From Xenorhabdus poinarii G6 (GTDB taxonomy: Bacteria > Pseudomonadota > Gammaproteobacteria > Enterobacterales > Enterobacteriaceae), in assembly GCF_000968175.1 (NCBI RefSeq), contig NZ_FO704551.1, positions 1,116,001 through 1,180,000 on the forward strand: a stretch of DNA of 64,000 nt, in the 5' to 3' direction. Both the position numbers and the translations under genes were made by a program. Shown piece after piece: positions 46,581-57,690 of the stretch; the first letter of the stretch is position 1, and each line of letters starts with the position of its first letter. The notes under the pieces are model-generated. The model searched no databases. It was not told the origin of the DNA and saw only the letters and a program-made list of their open reading frames with translations.

Positions 46581-47996
46581 ATGTCTAGGTATCAAGATGG
46601 CTATCAGTATCGGTTGGGAGCAAGTCTAACTTTACTCGCATTTGCTCAATTGATAATTTCTTTAGATATCAATATCGTATTTGTTGCACTTCCCGAAATA
46701 GGAAAAGGACTTGGTTTTTCTGGCCAGACGCTTCAATGGGTTGTCAGCGCTTATACAGTTTTTTGTGGTGGTTTCATGCTCTTTGGTGGTCGGGCAGCAG
46801 ATTTACTCGGTCAGCGTCGAATGTTCATTGGTGCTTTGTGGCTCTATGCAGTTTCTTCTTTGATTGGAGGTATGGCCTGGCGTCCTGAAGTGATTATTGC
46901 CGCCCGGGCAGTTCAAGGGATAGGAGGGGCTTTCCTTTTCCCTGCCACTCTTTCTCTCATTAACCGATTATTCCGTGAAGGCCCTGAGCGAAACAGAGCG
47001 TTGGCAGTGTGGGGAGGTGCAGGCGCGAGTGGATTAACACTCGGTTCACTGGCCGGGGGGCTTCTAACAAATTATCTAGGCTGGTCTTCAGTATTTTATG
47101 TGAATGTTCTGTTAGCTGGTATAGCGATCATTGCCGCTTTCATCGTTATTCCTGCTGATCCAATCAGGCATGAGAAGCGCAGTTTTGATCTTCCTGGCGC
47201 ATTAACTGTCACCGCTGCATCCACGCTTTTAGTCTTTTCGCTTGTACAAGGACCAGAATATGGTTGGGGAGCGCCTGTTATTAAGTACGCTCTGTTTTTG
47301 GCTCTGGTAAGTTTCATCATGTTCATCATCATCGAATCAAAATCCAGTGACCCGTTAATGCCGTTGCACCTTTTCCGTAATAAAAATTTGGTTGCAGGCG
47401 TTACCGTGACTTTCATTTATATGGGAACATTTGGCGCTTTACCCTATTTCGAAACAGTCCTGTTCCAGAATGTGATGCATTACAACGCACTTGAGACTGG
47501 TCTAGCATTTATTATTCCTTCCGTATCTATTTTTATAGGAACTCAGGCTGGAGCCCGGCTTGCGAACGCCATGGGAACGAGGAATGCCATTATTACTGGC
47601 TGTATTATTGGTATTGTTGGAACATTATTAATGCTGCCTGGAGCATCAGTCTCCTCTTCTTATAAATCTATTCTGATTGGTTTGGTTATTTCAGGCTTAG
47701 GGCAGGGAATTGTTTGGACAGCAATGTGGATCGCAGCTGCAACAGGTGTTGATCATAGTGAACAAGGAATTGCATCAGGTATGGCATCAACAACACTTAA
47801 TGTTGGGAATGCCATTGGTTTAGCGATTCTAATTGCTCTGGCTACAAGTGTCACTCAGAGGGATATATCAGAAAGTGAAATTGTTTTTCTGGCGGCAAGT
47901 ACATGGTATGCATTCCTATATGCCGCAATAGGTATGGTACTGGCGTTATTCATGGCAATGACCTTACCCAGAAGAAAGATGGCAACATCATATTGA
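46581..47996 (+). CDS. MFS drug exporter of the DHA2 (14-TM) family
   Basis: A 471-residue inner-membrane protein with about 14 hydrophobic segments. Motifs of DHA2 proton antiporters are visible: LDINIVFVALPEIG (motif D1-like, near residue 29), GGRAADLLGQRRMFI (motif A, near residue 71) and AVQGIGGAFLFPATLSLI (motif B region). It probably exports a toxic compound, which is not identifiable. The first in-frame start lies 69 bases upstream; ATG at 46581 with AAGAGG is preferred. The ArsR-type gene on the other strand is its likely regulator. Remnants of IS elements flank the pair. Confidence 0.88.
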   Translation: MSRYQDGYQYRLGASLTLLAFAQLIISLDINIVFVALPEIGKGLGFSGQTLQWVVSAYTVFCGGFMLFGGRAADLLGQRRMFIGALWLYAVSSLIGGMAWRPEVIIAARAVQGIGGAFLFPATLSLINRLFREGPERNRALAVWGGAGASGLTLGSLAGGLLTNYLGWSSVFYVNVLLAGIAIIAAFIVIPADPIRHEKRSFDLPGALTVTAASTLLVFSLVQGPEYGWGAPVIKYALFLALVSFIMFIIIESKSSDPLMPLHLFRNKNLVAGVTVTFIYMGTFGALPYFETVLFQNVMHYNALETGLAFIIPSVSIFIGTQAGARLANAMGTRNAIITGCIIGIVGTLLMLPGASVSSSYKSILIGLVISGLGQGIVWTAMWIAAATGVDHSEQGIASGMASTTLNVGNAIGLAILIALATSVTQRDISESEIVFLAASTWYAFLYAAIGMVLALFMAMTLPRRKMATSY

Positions 47997-48072
47997 AAAA
48001 TAATATGACAATTCATCCGGTCGTGAGAGGCCGGAAAGGAAAGGAAATCGCCGGTGACAAAGTCAGTTCGTC

Positions 48073-48225
48073 TGTCAGATATGCGGATATACCGCGAACG
48101 CTGATATTAATGGAGTGCGTAATATTTTAGCGGCAGTGCCTGCGGTGCTTGCCTGTGTAGGAACAGTGCAGTCAGACCGTCTATTGAAACAGGAACCCAC
48201 TGCAATGATTCAGGCTTCGGTCTGA
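48073..48225 (+). pseudogene. IS200/IS605-family TnpB C-terminal remnant
   Basis: An open stretch of 50 codons reads [20 protein letters not shown], then [15 protein letters not shown], and ends [12 protein letters not shown] and stop. The CxxCGYxxNADxNxARNIL pattern is the second half of the TnpB zinc ribbon and the RuvC-like motif III region of IS605 OrfB proteins. Everything upstream is gone, so it is only a scar of a former element. Confidence 0.8.
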
Positions 48226-48342
48226 ACATAGTAGGGATCCTCACTCCTTAGAGGATGTCAAAAAAACCAGGATTATGATAGAAAAGTATGGGTATACCGC
48301 CTTCATTGATAATGATAACGAGAAGTGGGAGATACTTTTAAA

Positions 48343-49011
48343 ATGCGCCTGTTATTGGTTGAAGATCATCCTGACTTATCACATTGGTTGCAAAAAGCAC
48401 TGAATAACGCGGGATTTGTCGTTGACCTGGCTGAAGATGGTATTGTGGCAGATCAACTTTTGCAGACTGAACATTATACGTTATTGATTTTGGATATTGC
48501 GTTGCCCAGACTGGATGGCCTGTCTCTGCTATCACGCTTGCGTAAACGAGGGCAAAACTTACCCGTCTTGTTATTGACGGCCAAAACAGATGTTTCGGAT
48601 CGGGTGAAGGGGTTAAATTCGGGGGCTGACGATTACCTGACCAAGCCGTTTGATTTTCAGGAGCTGGAAGCCCGTATTCGCGCCTTGTTGCGGCGTGGTA
48701 CTGCGATAACGCAAGAGGGGCAGAAATTCGGGTCATTATCTTATGAAGATGAAGGGTATTTCGTCTTGAATAATGTCCCTTTGGCACTGACCCCCAGAGA
48801 ATTATCGGTTTTAACCACGCTTTTTCATCGTCGAGGACGTCCGGTCTCTAAACAGCAATTATTTGAGCAGGTGTTTTCACTATCAGATGAGGCGAACCCA
48901 CAAAGCATCGAATTGTATGTCCATCGATTGCGGAAGAAACTCCTCAACAGCGATGTAGAGATCAGAACATTACGCGGGTTAGGATATCGGCTGGAGCAAC
49001 TGGCATCATGA
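48343..49011 (+). CDS. tctD: Response regulator TctD
   Basis: TctD is the OmpR/PhoB-type regulator of tricarboxylate transport. The 222-residue protein has a receiver domain (MRLLLVEDHPDLS, phosphoacceptor Asp in LLILDIALPRLDGL at about residue 51, TAKTD, LTKPFDFQELEAR) and a C-terminal winged helix (LTPRELSVLTTLF, then SIELYVHRLRKKL). The ATG at 48343 follows TGGGAG. Its stop overlaps the tctE start (ATGA). In Salmonella tctDE is directly divergent from tctCBA; here a 3.4-kb insert lies between. Confidence 0.92.
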   Translation: MRLLLVEDHPDLSHWLQKALNNAGFVVDLAEDGIVADQLLQTEHYTLLILDIALPRLDGLSLLSRLRKRGQNLPVLLLTAKTDVSDRVKGLNSGADDYLTKPFDFQELEARIRALLRRGTAITQEGQKFGSLSYEDEGYFVLNNVPLALTPRELSVLTTLFHRRGRPVSKQQLFEQVFSLSDEANPQSIELYVHRLRKKLLNSDVEIRTLRGLGYRLEQLAS

Positions 49012-50441
49012 CGTACCTGAAAATACCACCGTCGTTATTCCACCAATTGTTGTTGTTCTTCGGGATTCCATTATTGTTACTGTACTGTGCTTCTGTTTAT
49101 AGCCAATATGTCAGTGTAAAAAACGCAGCAATGTTGGCTTATGATAGAACACTACTGGCATCAGCAAGAACCGTCGCTGAACGTTTAACCGTCCGGGATC
49201 AGCGCTTGATTGTCGATGTGCCTTATGTTGTTTTAGACAATTTCGAACGAAATACGAATGATCGCTTGTACTATCAAGTGATATCGCCGGAAGGAAAAAC
49301 GATTTCTGGCTATGATGACCTTCCCCCAATCCCGCAGGATATTCAGCGTTCACCTTTGTATACCGCATTGGCTTATTTTTATGATGCGGAATATCAGGGG
49401 CAACCTATACGTGTCGTTGGCTTGTATCAGCCCATCAATGAAGGCGGTATCATGGGAATGGCGCGGATATTAGTGGCTGAAACGGTGATTTCCCGCCAAT
49501 ATATGGCCTATCAATTATTGTTATCTTCGCTGATTAATCAGGGCGCCGTCGTATTACTGACATTGATCCTGGCTTATATTCTGCTCAAGCTATTGCTCAA
49601 ACCCTTGCGAAAACTGTCAGGTGTGATGATTCGCCGCGCCGCGAATGATCTGACACCCTTGCCCAATATTTTACTATGGTCTGAAATTTCTCCGTTGCTT
49701 CAAGCGCTTAATCGATATATTGAAAGGCTGAAATTCATGGTCGGACGTCAAGAACGATTCAGTGCAGATGCTTCTCATCAATTGAGAACACCGTTAACGG
49801 TATTAAAAATGCAGGTTGCGGTCGCTCGCAGTGATCAAAATCAAGCACAGCGGGATAACATACTGGCGTCGATTGATAAGAGTCTGGATAACATGATCTT
49901 GCTGACCGATCGCTTACTGCGGCTTTCTCAGCTCAAGGCGCATGCACAAGAAGCCATCCCCGATTATCAGCCAGTCAATATCGTGGCGCTATTGCAACAG
50001 GCTTGTTTGTCCCGCTTACCGCAGGCAGAAAGTAAAGGTATTGACCTGGGCTATGAAGGCGAAAATGTATTGTGGATCAAAGGGGACCCGCTGTTATTAA
50101 CGGAAATGTGCGCCAATTTATTGGACAATGCCATCAAATATACCCCGCCAATGGGGGTAGTGACTGCTAGAGTCAGCATCATGGCAGATAACAAACACGG
50201 CTGCCTGGAAATTGATGATTCAGGATCGGGTATCGATCAGGAAAATATTCATCAATCGTTGATGGCGTTTCATCGTTTAGATAATGCTGCCGGGCTGGAG
50301 GGGGCAGGATTGGGGCTGACTCTTGTTAAAGAAATCAGCCTGTATCATGGTGCGACGCTTCAGCTATTACCCAGTGAAATATTGGGGGGATTACGGGTGC
50401 GGATTATATTCAGGCTTTCTGCGCGTGAGCGGGGTACGTAA
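49008..50441 (+). CDS. tctE: Sensor histidine kinase TctE
   Basis: TctE senses extracellular tricarboxylates and phosphorylates TctD. The 477-residue protein has membrane helix 1 (about residues 9-30), a periplasmic part, helix 2 (about 170-195, QGAVVLLTLILAYILLKLL), HAMP, the HisKA box FSADASHQLRTPLTVLKMQ with His near residue 257, and HATPase motifs DNAIKYTP and GSGIDQENIH. It overlaps tctD by four bases. Its 3' end overlaps the convergent EamA gene by 51 bases. Confidence 0.92.
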   Translation: MTYLKIPPSLFHQLLLFFGIPLLLLYCASVYSQYVSVKNAAMLAYDRTLLASARTVAERLTVRDQRLIVDVPYVVLDNFERNTNDRLYYQVISPEGKTISGYDDLPPIPQDIQRSPLYTALAYFYDAEYQGQPIRVVGLYQPINEGGIMGMARILVAETVISRQYMAYQLLLSSLINQGAVVLLTLILAYILLKLLLKPLRKLSGVMIRRAANDLTPLPNILLWSEISPLLQALNRYIERLKFMVGRQERFSADASHQLRTPLTVLKMQVAVARSDQNQAQRDNILASIDKSLDNMILLTDRLLRLSQLKAHAQEAIPDYQPVNIVALLQQACLSRLPQAESKGIDLGYEGENVLWIKGDPLLLTEMCANLLDNAIKYTPPMGVVTARVSIMADNKHGCLEIDDSGSGIDQENIHQSLMAFHRLDNAAGLEGAGLGLTLVKEISLYHGATLQLLPSEILGGLRVRIIFRLSARERGT

Positions 50442-51293
50442 TTGTTGAGCCAGAATAACGCCCACCAGCACAATACTTCCCCCGATAATGTGATAACTGT
50501 GCATCTTTTCATGGAGAACCAGAATCGCAATGACGGCCGTTAATACCGGTGCCAGGTTCATAAAAATAGACGTCATATTTGCGCCAATGCGAATGACGCC
50601 CTGTATCCATAAATAGGGGGCAATAACGGATGCCGGGATACCGGCAAATAGCACAAGGGAAATATTATCGTTTGTTAACTGAATATTGTCTGACATCATG
50701 AAATTGGGCAGCAGCAATAAAACCCCAAATCCAATTTGTACATAGAGTGAGTGCCAGTTAGCTAATGGAATAGCCCAACGTTTTGTTAAAACGCCATATA
50801 AAGCATAAGAGGCTGCGGCAATCAACATCATGACTTCACCGATCCCCATACCATGTTGCAATAGGGAAGCAGGTTCTCCTTTACTGACCAGCCAGGTGAG
50901 GCCGAACAAAGACAATACCGTGCCAAGAGTGATACCAACAGTCGGCGTGACCCGTAAAGCGAAGAGACTAATAATGACGGTCAGTAATGGAATGAGGGAA
51001 GTGAAAATGCCGATGATGGTTGCACTGACAGTATGAGCGGCGTAATACGCCAGGCTTTGATTAAGCACCATGCCCAGTGATCCCAGAATCAATAATTTCC
51101 ACCAATAGTGAGCGATCCTTTTTCGTTGGCGCAGGACGGGTAATAAAACAAAAGGTGTTAAGACCAGAAAGGCAATGAACCAGCGATAGAAAGCAATGGC
51201 GGCGGGTTCAATCACAGTGGCTGCCGCTTTACTGACAACGGCATTGATTGACCAAATCAGGACAGCGATGAGGGGGAATAATAAATTCTTCAT
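50391..51293 (-). CDS. EamA/DMT-family permease
   Basis: A 300-residue inner-membrane protein with ten hydrophobic helices made of two EamA halves (residues about 5-135 and 152-285). WSINAVVSKAAAT and APYLWIQGVIRIGA are typical of the drug/metabolite exporter family (RhaT/YedA-like). The substrate is not known. The C-terminal 16 residues are encoded antisense to the tctE end. If the frame ended as in shorter relatives, the overlap would vanish, so the last residues may be dispensable. Confidence 0.85.
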   Translation of the reverse strand: MKNLLFPLIAVLIWSINAVVSKAAATVIEPAAIAFYRWFIAFLVLTPFVLLPVLRQRKRIAHYWWKLLILGSLGMVLNQSLAYYAAHTVSATIIGIFTSLIPLLTVIISLFALRVTPTVGITLGTVLSLFGLTWLVSKGEPASLLQHGMGIGEVMMLIAAASYALYGVLTKRWAIPLANWHSLYVQIGFGVLLLLPNFMMSDNIQLTNDNISLVLFAGIPASVIAPYLWIQGVIRIGANMTSIFMNLAPVLTAVIAILVLHEKMHSYHIIGGSIVLVGVILAQQLRTPLTRRKPEYNPHP

Positions 51294-51534
51294 GGGATGG
51301 GATAATCTTGTCTGTGTATTGTGTGATGAGTTTAGCAGCGGCCGACTTGATTATATATCCCTTCATCACACTGCAGGCTGCATTTCTTCCCCCGCGCACC
51401 GTGAAAAAAAAGAAAGAAAAGAAAGTGCAGGATCATTCGTATCGGGCCAATCGCAGTTGATTGGGGAGAGGGGGATATAGGTTTTATGGGGATAAAGTGG
51501 CAGAATAGCAGATCACGCCTATTGAAGCCGTTGG

Positions 51535-52671
51535 ATGAGAAAAGTGAAAATTTTGGTTGATGAAAATATGCCTTATGCTGAACAACTCTTTCAGCAATTG
51601 GGTGAAGTACAGGCAATTCCGGGACGTCCAGTGCCGGCCGGGGTTTTGGAAGATGCCGATGCCTTTATGGTTCGCTCTGTCACTAAAGTCAATGAATCCT
51701 TATTGCAGGGTAGTTCGGTAAAATTTGTGGGAACCGCCACCGCGGGAATGGATCATGTCGATCAGCCGTGGTTGATTCAGGCCGGGATTGGTTTTTCCGC
51801 CGCCCCCGGATGTAATGCCATCGCCGTCGTTGAGTATGTTTTTTCAGCGCTGATGCTATTGGCTGAACAAGATCAATTTCAGCTCAAGGATAAAACCGTC
51901 GGTATTGTTGGTGTTGGCAATGTTGGCGGGCGCCTGGCCGACCGTCTGGCGGCTTTAGGTGTGAAGACATTATTGTGCGATCCACCCCGCGCCGATCGGG
52001 GTGATGAAGGCGAATTTTGGCCTTTAGACAAATTGGTGAACGAAGCGGATATTCTGACTTTTCATACCCCACTGAATCCATCTGGCCCATACCAGACCTA
52101 TCATTTAGCGGATGCAGAATTACTTGCTGCATTACCGGATAACCGTATTTTAATCAATGCCAGCCGAGGGGAAGTGGTTGATAATCAGGCATTACTCTCC
52201 ATACTGCAAAAGGGGAAAAAATTACGTGTCGTGCTGGATGTTTGGGAGCCTGAGCCTAATCTTTCTTTACCTTTGTTGGCCTTAGTGGATATTGCTACCC
52301 CCCATATTGCGGGTTATACCCTGGAAGGCAAAGCACGGGGAACAACCCAGGTTTTTGAAGCCTATTGTGAATTTCTGGGGCAACCCCGTAAGACGGCGCT
52401 GGCTGATCTGTTGCCGACGCCCGATTTCAGTCAGGTGACGGTGCGGGGAGAGGTGACACAACGCGTTCTCAAGCGTTTGATACATTTAGTGTATGATGTG
52501 CGCCGTGATGATGCACCCTTACGTCAGGTTGCAGATCAAGAGGGCGCTTTTGATCAGTTACGTAAGCACTATCCGGAACGTCGGGAATGGTCTTCATTGA
52601 CCGTGCAGTGTGACTCAGTCGAGAGCGCTCAATTACTGTCCAAAATTGGATTTAATGCAAAAGTGATTTAA
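51535..52671 (+). CDS. pdxB: Erythronate-4-phosphate dehydrogenase PdxB
   Basis: PdxB oxidises 4-phosphoerythronate, the second step of the DXP-dependent vitamin B6 pathway. The 378-residue protein is a D-2-hydroxyacid dehydrogenase: [17 protein letters not shown] (NAD motif, near residue 121), [14 protein letters not shown] and [21 protein letters not shown] with the catalytic His near residue 260. The start may be ATG at 51535 or GTG at 51544, which would give exactly the family N-terminus [12 protein letters not shown]. It begins the pdxB-usg-truA-dedA run of E. coli. Confidence 0.96.
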   Translation: MRKVKILVDENMPYAEQLFQQLGEVQAIPGRPVPAGVLEDADAFMVRSVTKVNESLLQGSSVKFVGTATAGMDHVDQPWLIQAGIGFSAAPGCNAIAVVEYVFSALMLLAEQDQFQLKDKTVGIVGVGNVGGRLADRLAALGVKTLLCDPPRADRGDEGEFWPLDKLVNEADILTFHTPLNPSGPYQTYHLADAELLAALPDNRILINASRGEVVDNQALLSILQKGKKLRVVLDVWEPEPNLSLPLLALVDIATPHIAGYTLEGKARGTTQVFEAYCEFLGQPRKTALADLLPTPDFSQVTVRGEVTQRVLKRLIHLVYDVRRDDAPLRQVADQEGAFDQLRKHYPERREWSSLTVQCDSVESAQLLSKIGFNAKVI

Positions 52672-52722
52672 GGCAGGCAGAATCCTGCTTGTCAACAAAT
52701 AAGAGAAGTGGAGAAAACCAAC

Positions 52723-53733
52723 ATGTCAGAAGGCTGGAATATTGCGCTTTTGGGTGCAACAGGCGCAGTAGGTGAAGCGATATTGACGTTATTACAGGCA
52801 CGTCAATTTCCGGTTGGTGAACTGCATCTTTTTGCCAGTGAACAAAGTATCGGAAAGATCCGACGTTTTAACGGAAAAAACCTGACTGTCCGTGACGCGG
52901 CAGAATTTGACTGGTCACAGGTACAACTGGCTTTTTTTGCTGCGACGATGGAAACAACCGCTCAGCATATTGAAAAAGCAACAGAAGCCGGTTGCTTAGT
53001 GATCGATTGCAGCGGCTTATTTGCGGCTGAGCCCGATGTGCCGTTGGTCGTTCCCGGTGTTAACCCATATGCATTGGCTGAATACCGTAACCGCAACATC
53101 ATTGCGGTGGCAGATAGCGCCACCAGTCAGGTGTTGACGGCCATCAAACCCTTGATTGATGTCGCTGGCATCGCCCGTTTGCAGTTGACCAATATATTGC
53201 CCGTTTCCGTTCATGGCAAAGCCGCCATTGATGAACTGGCGGGGCAGAGTGCCCGTTTATTAAATGGCATTCCACCGGATGAAGGTCGTTTCAGCAAACA
53301 ATTGGCGTTTAACTTACTGCCTTTATTGCCAGATGCCGATGGTATCGTGCGTGAAGAGCGTCGTATTGTCGATCAGATCCGCAGAGTATTGCAGGATGAC
53401 GGATTGCCCATTTCAGTTAGTTGTGTCCAGTCCTCCGCTTTCTACGGCATTGCGCAGATGGTGAGCGTGGAAACATTACGACCGGTTGGTGTAGAAGAAG
53501 CACGCAGTGAATTTGAACGCTTTGAGGAAATTCAAGTTTCAGAAGACGGGGATTATCCGACTCAGGTCACTGATGCTTCAGGCAGTGATAATTTAAGCAT
53601 AGGTTGTCTGCGTCATGATTACGGTATGCCGGACATGCTGCAATTTTGGTCGGTGGCCGATAACATCCGTTTTGGTGGCGCATTAATGGCGGTTGAAGTG
53701 GCAGAAAAACTGATGCAGGAGCAATTTTACTGA
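52723..53733 (+). CDS. usg: Aspartate-semialdehyde dehydrogenase-like protein Usg
   Basis: A 336-residue relative of Asd. It has the NADP loop [16 protein letters not shown] near residue 11 and an Asd-like C-terminal domain. The catalytic cysteine region of Asd (xNxxCS/ATxxL) is replaced by [14 protein letters not shown], so the nucleophile Cys is missing. The protein is therefore unlikely to be a dehydrogenase, and its role is unknown. ATG at 52723 with GGAG nine bases away is preferred over GTG at 52708. Its stop overlaps truA (TGATG). Confidence 0.92.
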   Translation: MSEGWNIALLGATGAVGEAILTLLQARQFPVGELHLFASEQSIGKIRRFNGKNLTVRDAAEFDWSQVQLAFFAATMETTAQHIEKATEAGCLVIDCSGLFAAEPDVPLVVPGVNPYALAEYRNRNIIAVADSATSQVLTAIKPLIDVAGIARLQLTNILPVSVHGKAAIDELAGQSARLLNGIPPDEGRFSKQLAFNLLPLLPDADGIVREERRIVDQIRRVLQDDGLPISVSCVQSSAFYGIAQMVSVETLRPVGVEEARSEFERFEEIQVSEDGDYPTQVTDASGSDNLSIGCLRHDYGMPDMLQFWSVADNIRFGGALMAVEVAEKLMQEQFY

Positions 53734-54581
53734 TGTCTGATACAGCGCTGAGTCAGTCTGTGCCAGTAGCAAAGAAAGTAAAAATTGCCCTGGGGATTGA
53801 ATATGACGGCAGTCGATATTATGGTTGGCAGCGTCAACAAGAAGTGAAAAGCGTACAGGCCTGTTTGGAAAAAGCGCTGTCTAACGTTGCAGATGCGCCA
53901 ATTTCCGTTTTTTGTGCTGGGAGAACCGATGCCGGGGTACATGCCACCGGGCAGGTCGTCCATTTTGAGACTGCGGCACAACGTAAAGATGCGGCCTGGA
54001 CAATGGGCGTGAATACCCATTTACCGCCGGATATTGCCGTTCGTTGGGTTAAAACCGTCGATGAGGCATTTCATGCTCGTTTCAGCGCAACAGCCCGCCG
54101 TTACCGCTATGTGATTTTCAATCATCGCTACCGTCCCGCCATATTGGCACAGGGGGTGACGCATTTTCATTATCCACTGGATGAGAGAAAAATGCATGAA
54201 GCCGCCCAGTGCTTGTTGGGCGAAAATGACTTTACTTCTTTTCGGGCGGTACAATGTCAGTCTAATTCACCGTGGCGTAATATGATGCATATTAACGTGA
54301 GTCGGCACGGGCATTATATTGTCGTGGACATTAAAGCGAATGCGTTTGTTCATCACATGGTGCGTAATATTGTGGGCAGTTTGCTGGAAATTGGCTGCGG
54401 AAATCAGGACATTGGCTGGATGGCGGAATTATTGGCACTGAAAGACAGGACAAAAGCGGCCGCTACCGCGAAGGCGGAAGGTTTATATTTAGTTGCTGTG
54501 GATTATCCTGCGTGTTTCGGTTTACCTGAACCTATGATGGGGCCTTTGTTTCTGGAAACTCATTTCGTTTCCGGTAAATAA
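53733..54581 (+). CDS. truA: tRNA pseudouridine(38-40) synthase TruA
   Basis: TruA makes pseudouridine at positions 38-40 of many tRNAs. The 282-residue protein carries the catalytic Asp in [19 protein letters not shown] near residue 63 and the RRYRYVI and [15 protein letters not shown] motifs. It is translationally coupled to usg by a one-base overlap. Confidence 0.97.
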   Translation: MSDTALSQSVPVAKKVKIALGIEYDGSRYYGWQRQQEVKSVQACLEKALSNVADAPISVFCAGRTDAGVHATGQVVHFETAAQRKDAAWTMGVNTHLPPDIAVRWVKTVDEAFHARFSATARRYRYVIFNHRYRPAILAQGVTHFHYPLDERKMHEAAQCLLGENDFTSFRAVQCQSNSPWRNMMHINVSRHGHYIVVDIKANAFVHHMVRNIVGSLLEIGCGNQDIGWMAELLALKDRTKAAATAKAEGLYLVAVDYPACFGLPEPMMGPLFLETHFVSGK

Positions 54582-54637
54582 TTTCATCGGATACTTTCGA
54601 ATAATGACAGGGATGTTTGATCATCACGAGGAATATT

Positions 54638-55336
54638 ATGGAGTTTTTGACTCATTTTGTCGATTTTGCAAAATTCATCATCGATTTTATTTTACACATA
54701 GATGCTCATTTGAAGGAATTAGTGGCGAATTACGGTCATTGGGTATATGCCATCTTATTCCTGATTGTGTTTTGTGAGACTGGTTTGGTGGTGACCCCAT
54801 TTTTGCCGGGCGACTCTTTGCTATTTGTCGCGGGGGCACTATCGGCATTAGACTCGAATGACCTTAATGTACACATTGTGGTGGCTTTAATCCTGACCGC
54901 CGCGATTATTGGTGACGCAGTAAACTATACCATTGGTCGCATTTTTGGTGAGAAACTGTTTACGCGCCCAAATTCAAAAATTTTTCGGCGGAGTTATTTA
55001 GAGAAAACCCACGCGTTTTATGAAAAACATGGTGGAAAAGCCATCATTTTGGCTCGGTTCGTGCCAATTATTAGAACGTTTGCTCCGTTCGTTGCAGGGA
55101 TGGGGAAAATGTCTTACCGGCACTTTGCTGTTTATAATGTGATCGGTGCATTTATCTGGGTGCTATTATTCACGTATGCGGGTTATTTATTCGGTGATTT
55201 ACCAATCATACAGAAGAATTTGAAATTATTGATTGTTGCGATCATCATTATTTCTATTCTGCCTGGGGTAATAGAGGTCTGGCGTCATCGCCGTGCTGCC
55301 GCCAAAAATGCAGCCGCTAATACAGCAGATAGATAA
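54638..55336 (+). CDS. dedA: DedA-family membrane protein
   Basis: A 232-residue inner-membrane protein of the DedA (SNARE-associated/VTT) family. [24 protein letters not shown] near residue 49 and [26 protein letters not shown] near residue 135 are the two re-entrant loop motifs. Family members act in lipid (C55-P, phosphatidylethanolamine) flipping. GAGGAATATT precedes ATG at 54638. The position between truA and accD is as in E. coli. Confidence 0.93.
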   Translation: MEFLTHFVDFAKFIIDFILHIDAHLKELVANYGHWVYAILFLIVFCETGLVVTPFLPGDSLLFVAGALSALDSNDLNVHIVVALILTAAIIGDAVNYTIGRIFGEKLFTRPNSKIFRRSYLEKTHAFYEKHGGKAIILARFVPIIRTFAPFVAGMGKMSYRHFAVYNVIGAFIWVLLFTYAGYLFGDLPIIQKNLKLLIVAIIIISILPGVIEVWRHRRAAAKNAAANTADR

Positions 55337-55451
55337 GTCGATAACCGAACAGGTTTGAGCAGTTTTTTATCCACACGGCAATAGCATTGTGGTTTAATGG
55401 CACATAAAACAAAAACTGGCAACAGCCAAATTCAGACGGAAAGGTTCATTA

Positions 55452-56399
55452 ATGAGCTGGATTGAGAAGATTCTAAATAAAAGCAAAATTATGCAAACTC
55501 GTAAGGCAAACATACCTGAAGGAGTTTGGACAAAATGCGACAGTTGTGGTCAGGTACTTTATCGTGCTGAATTAGAGCGTAATCTTGAAGTGTGTCCAAA
55601 ATGTGACCATCACATGCGCATTTTAGCCCGTAAGCGGTTGGATTCGTTTTTGGACGCCGGGACGGGCATCGAATTAGGAAGCGAACTGGAACCGAAAGAT
55701 GTCCTGAAATTCCGCGATATCAAAAAATACAAAGACCGTCTGGCTGCCGCACAGAAGCAGACACAAGAAAAAGATGCGCTGATCGTCATGAAAGGTCTGC
55801 TATATGAAATGCCGGTTGTGGCAGGCGCGTTTGAGTTTAATTTTATGGGCGGTTCAATGGGATCGGTTGTGGGTGCCCGTTTTGTCCGTGCAGTTGAACA
55901 AGCGCTGGAAGATAACTGTCCATTCGTCTGTTTTGCCTCCAGTGGCGGGGCACGTATGCAGGAAGCCCTGATGTCACTGATGCAGATGGCAAAAACCAGT
56001 GCGGCGCTGGCAAAAATGCAGGCGCGTGGTTTGCCTTATATCTGTGTATTGACTAACCCAACAATGGGGGGGGTTACAGCCAGTATGGGAATGTTGGGGG
56101 ATATCAATATTGCTGAACCTAAGGCATTGATTGGTTTCGCTGGCCCGCGCGTCATTGAGCAAACCGTGCGTGAAAAGTTACCGGAAGGCTTCCAACGCAG
56201 TGAGTTCTTAGTGGAAAAAGGGGCGATTGACATGATTGTTCCCCGCACCGAAATGCGTGATAAAATTGCCAGTCTGCTTGCCATGCTGACTCATAAACCG
56301 CATCCGGGCACAAACGCAGAGCCAGTTGAAGGCATTGTTGTTGAGCCTGCGGATGTTGATGCTGATATCAATATCAATCCTAATAAAGAAAATGTCTGA
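55452..56399 (+). CDS. accD: Acetyl-CoA carboxylase carboxyltransferase subunit beta
   Basis: AccD, with AccA, transfers carboxyl from biotin to acetyl-CoA to make malonyl-CoA. The 315-residue protein has a four-cysteine zinc ribbon, [20 protein letters not shown] then PKC (residues 29-51), and crotonase-fold motifs [12 protein letters not shown] and [19 protein letters not shown]. The C-terminus has an acidic tail. The last eight bases overlap folC. Confidence 0.97.
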   Translation: MSWIEKILNKSKIMQTRKANIPEGVWTKCDSCGQVLYRAELERNLEVCPKCDHHMRILARKRLDSFLDAGTGIELGSELEPKDVLKFRDIKKYKDRLAAAQKQTQEKDALIVMKGLLYEMPVVAGAFEFNFMGGSMGSVVGARFVRAVEQALEDNCPFVCFASSGGARMQEALMSLMQMAKTSAALAKMQARGLPYICVLTNPTMGGVTASMGMLGDINIAEPKALIGFAGPRVIEQTVREKLPEGFQRSEFLVEKGAIDMIVPRTEMRDKIASLLAMLTHKPHPGTNAEPVEGIVVEPADVDADININPNKENV

Positions 56400-57690
56400 T
56401 ATTTTGCCAATTCCTCAAGCTACGTCGCCACTGACGACGTGGCTTTCCTATTTAGGAAACCTGCATACGAAAGCCATTGATATGGGGCTTGAACGTGTAG
56501 GCGAACTGGGTCGTCAGTTAAATTTACTGAATCCGGCGACCAAAGTTATCACCGTGTCAGGGACGAATGGTAAGGGAACCACTTGCCATACCCTGGAGTC
56601 TATTTTTCTGGCCGCAGGGCTGAAAGTCGGGGTGTACAGCTCGCCGCATTTGGTTCGTTATACCGAGAGAGTACGTATTCAGGGGAAAGAAGCCACGGAA
56701 CACGATTTCTGCCGTGTCTTTGCAGCGATTGAGGCGCAACGTGGTGACATCTCATTAACCTATTTTGAATATGGCACATTGGCAGCCTTACAGCTTTTTA
56801 AAGAAGCCGCGCTGGATGTCGTGATCCTGGAAGTGGGGTTAGGGGGACGCCTGGATGCCACCAATATCGTTGATGCTGATATTGCCGCAATCACCAGTAT
56901 TGCCCTGGATCATACGGATTGGTTAGGTGCAGATCGTGAACATATTGGCCGGGAAAAAGCGGGCATTTTCCGTCGTGGGCGTTTTGCCGTGGTCGGCGAG
57001 GATGATATGCCTCACTCGATTGCTGATGTTGCGGATGAACTGGGGGCAAAGCTCTTTCGTCGTGGTGTTCACTGGCATTTTACTCAGCATGAGAATAGTT
57101 GGGATTGGGTCAGTGGTGAGCAACAATTCCGGACGCTGCCAGTCCCTCACCTGCCATTAGCCAATGCCGCAACGGCGATGGGCGTGATCCACTGTTTATT
57201 GCAGCAGGATGACAAAATCAGCCGTTCTATTAACGAACAAGCCATCCATGCAGGGCTGAGAAATGCCCGACTCCCAGGACGTTTCCAAATTGTCAGGGAA
57301 AACCCGCTGATCATTTTGGATGTGGCTCATAATCCACATGCTGCGGCTTATCTGGTACAAAAATTGGCTGAACTGCCGCGTTCACCAGACAGTCATATTC
57401 GTGCTGTCGTTGGCATGTTGGGCGATAAAGACATTGCAGGAACACTGGCTTGTCTTTCCCGGCAGATTGATGAGTGGTATTGCGCATCATTGCATGAGCT
57501 GAGGGGCGCAGAAGCTGAAGTTCTGTCTGCGCATCTTATGCACGCCCGTACATTCCCCGATGTAGAAACGGCGTGGCAACAGGCAATAAAAGACGCATCG
57601 GTGCAGGATATCATCGTGGTTTGTGGCTCTTTCCACACGGTCGCGCATGTTATGGAGGCACTGGAGGGGAGTAAGGAAAATGGCCAGTAA
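56392..57690 (+). CDS. folC: Folylpolyglutamate synthase/dihydrofolate synthase FolC
   Basis: FolC adds glutamate to dihydropteroate and to folates. The 432-residue Mur-ligase-like protein has the P-loop [17 protein letters not shown] near residue 49, [12 protein letters not shown] near residue 145 and the C-terminal [13 protein letters not shown]. The ATG at 56392 lies inside the accD end (8-base overlap) and gives the family N-terminus; upstream in-frame starts lie within accD. It overlaps dedD by 11 bases. Confidence 0.96.
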   Translation: MSDILPIPQATSPLTTWLSYLGNLHTKAIDMGLERVGELGRQLNLLNPATKVITVSGTNGKGTTCHTLESIFLAAGLKVGVYSSPHLVRYTERVRIQGKEATEHDFCRVFAAIEAQRGDISLTYFEYGTLAALQLFKEAALDVVILEVGLGGRLDATNIVDADIAAITSIALDHTDWLGADREHIGREKAGIFRRGRFAVVGEDDMPHSIADVADELGAKLFRRGVHWHFTQHENSWDWVSGEQQFRTLPVPHLPLANAATAMGVIHCLLQQDDKISRSINEQAIHAGLRNARLPGRFQIVRENPLIILDVAHNPHAAAYLVQKLAELPRSPDSHIRAVVGMLGDKDIAGTLACLSRQIDEWYCASLHELRGAEAEVLSAHLMHARTFPDVETAWQQAIKDASVQDIIVVCGSFHTVAHVMEALEGSKENGQ

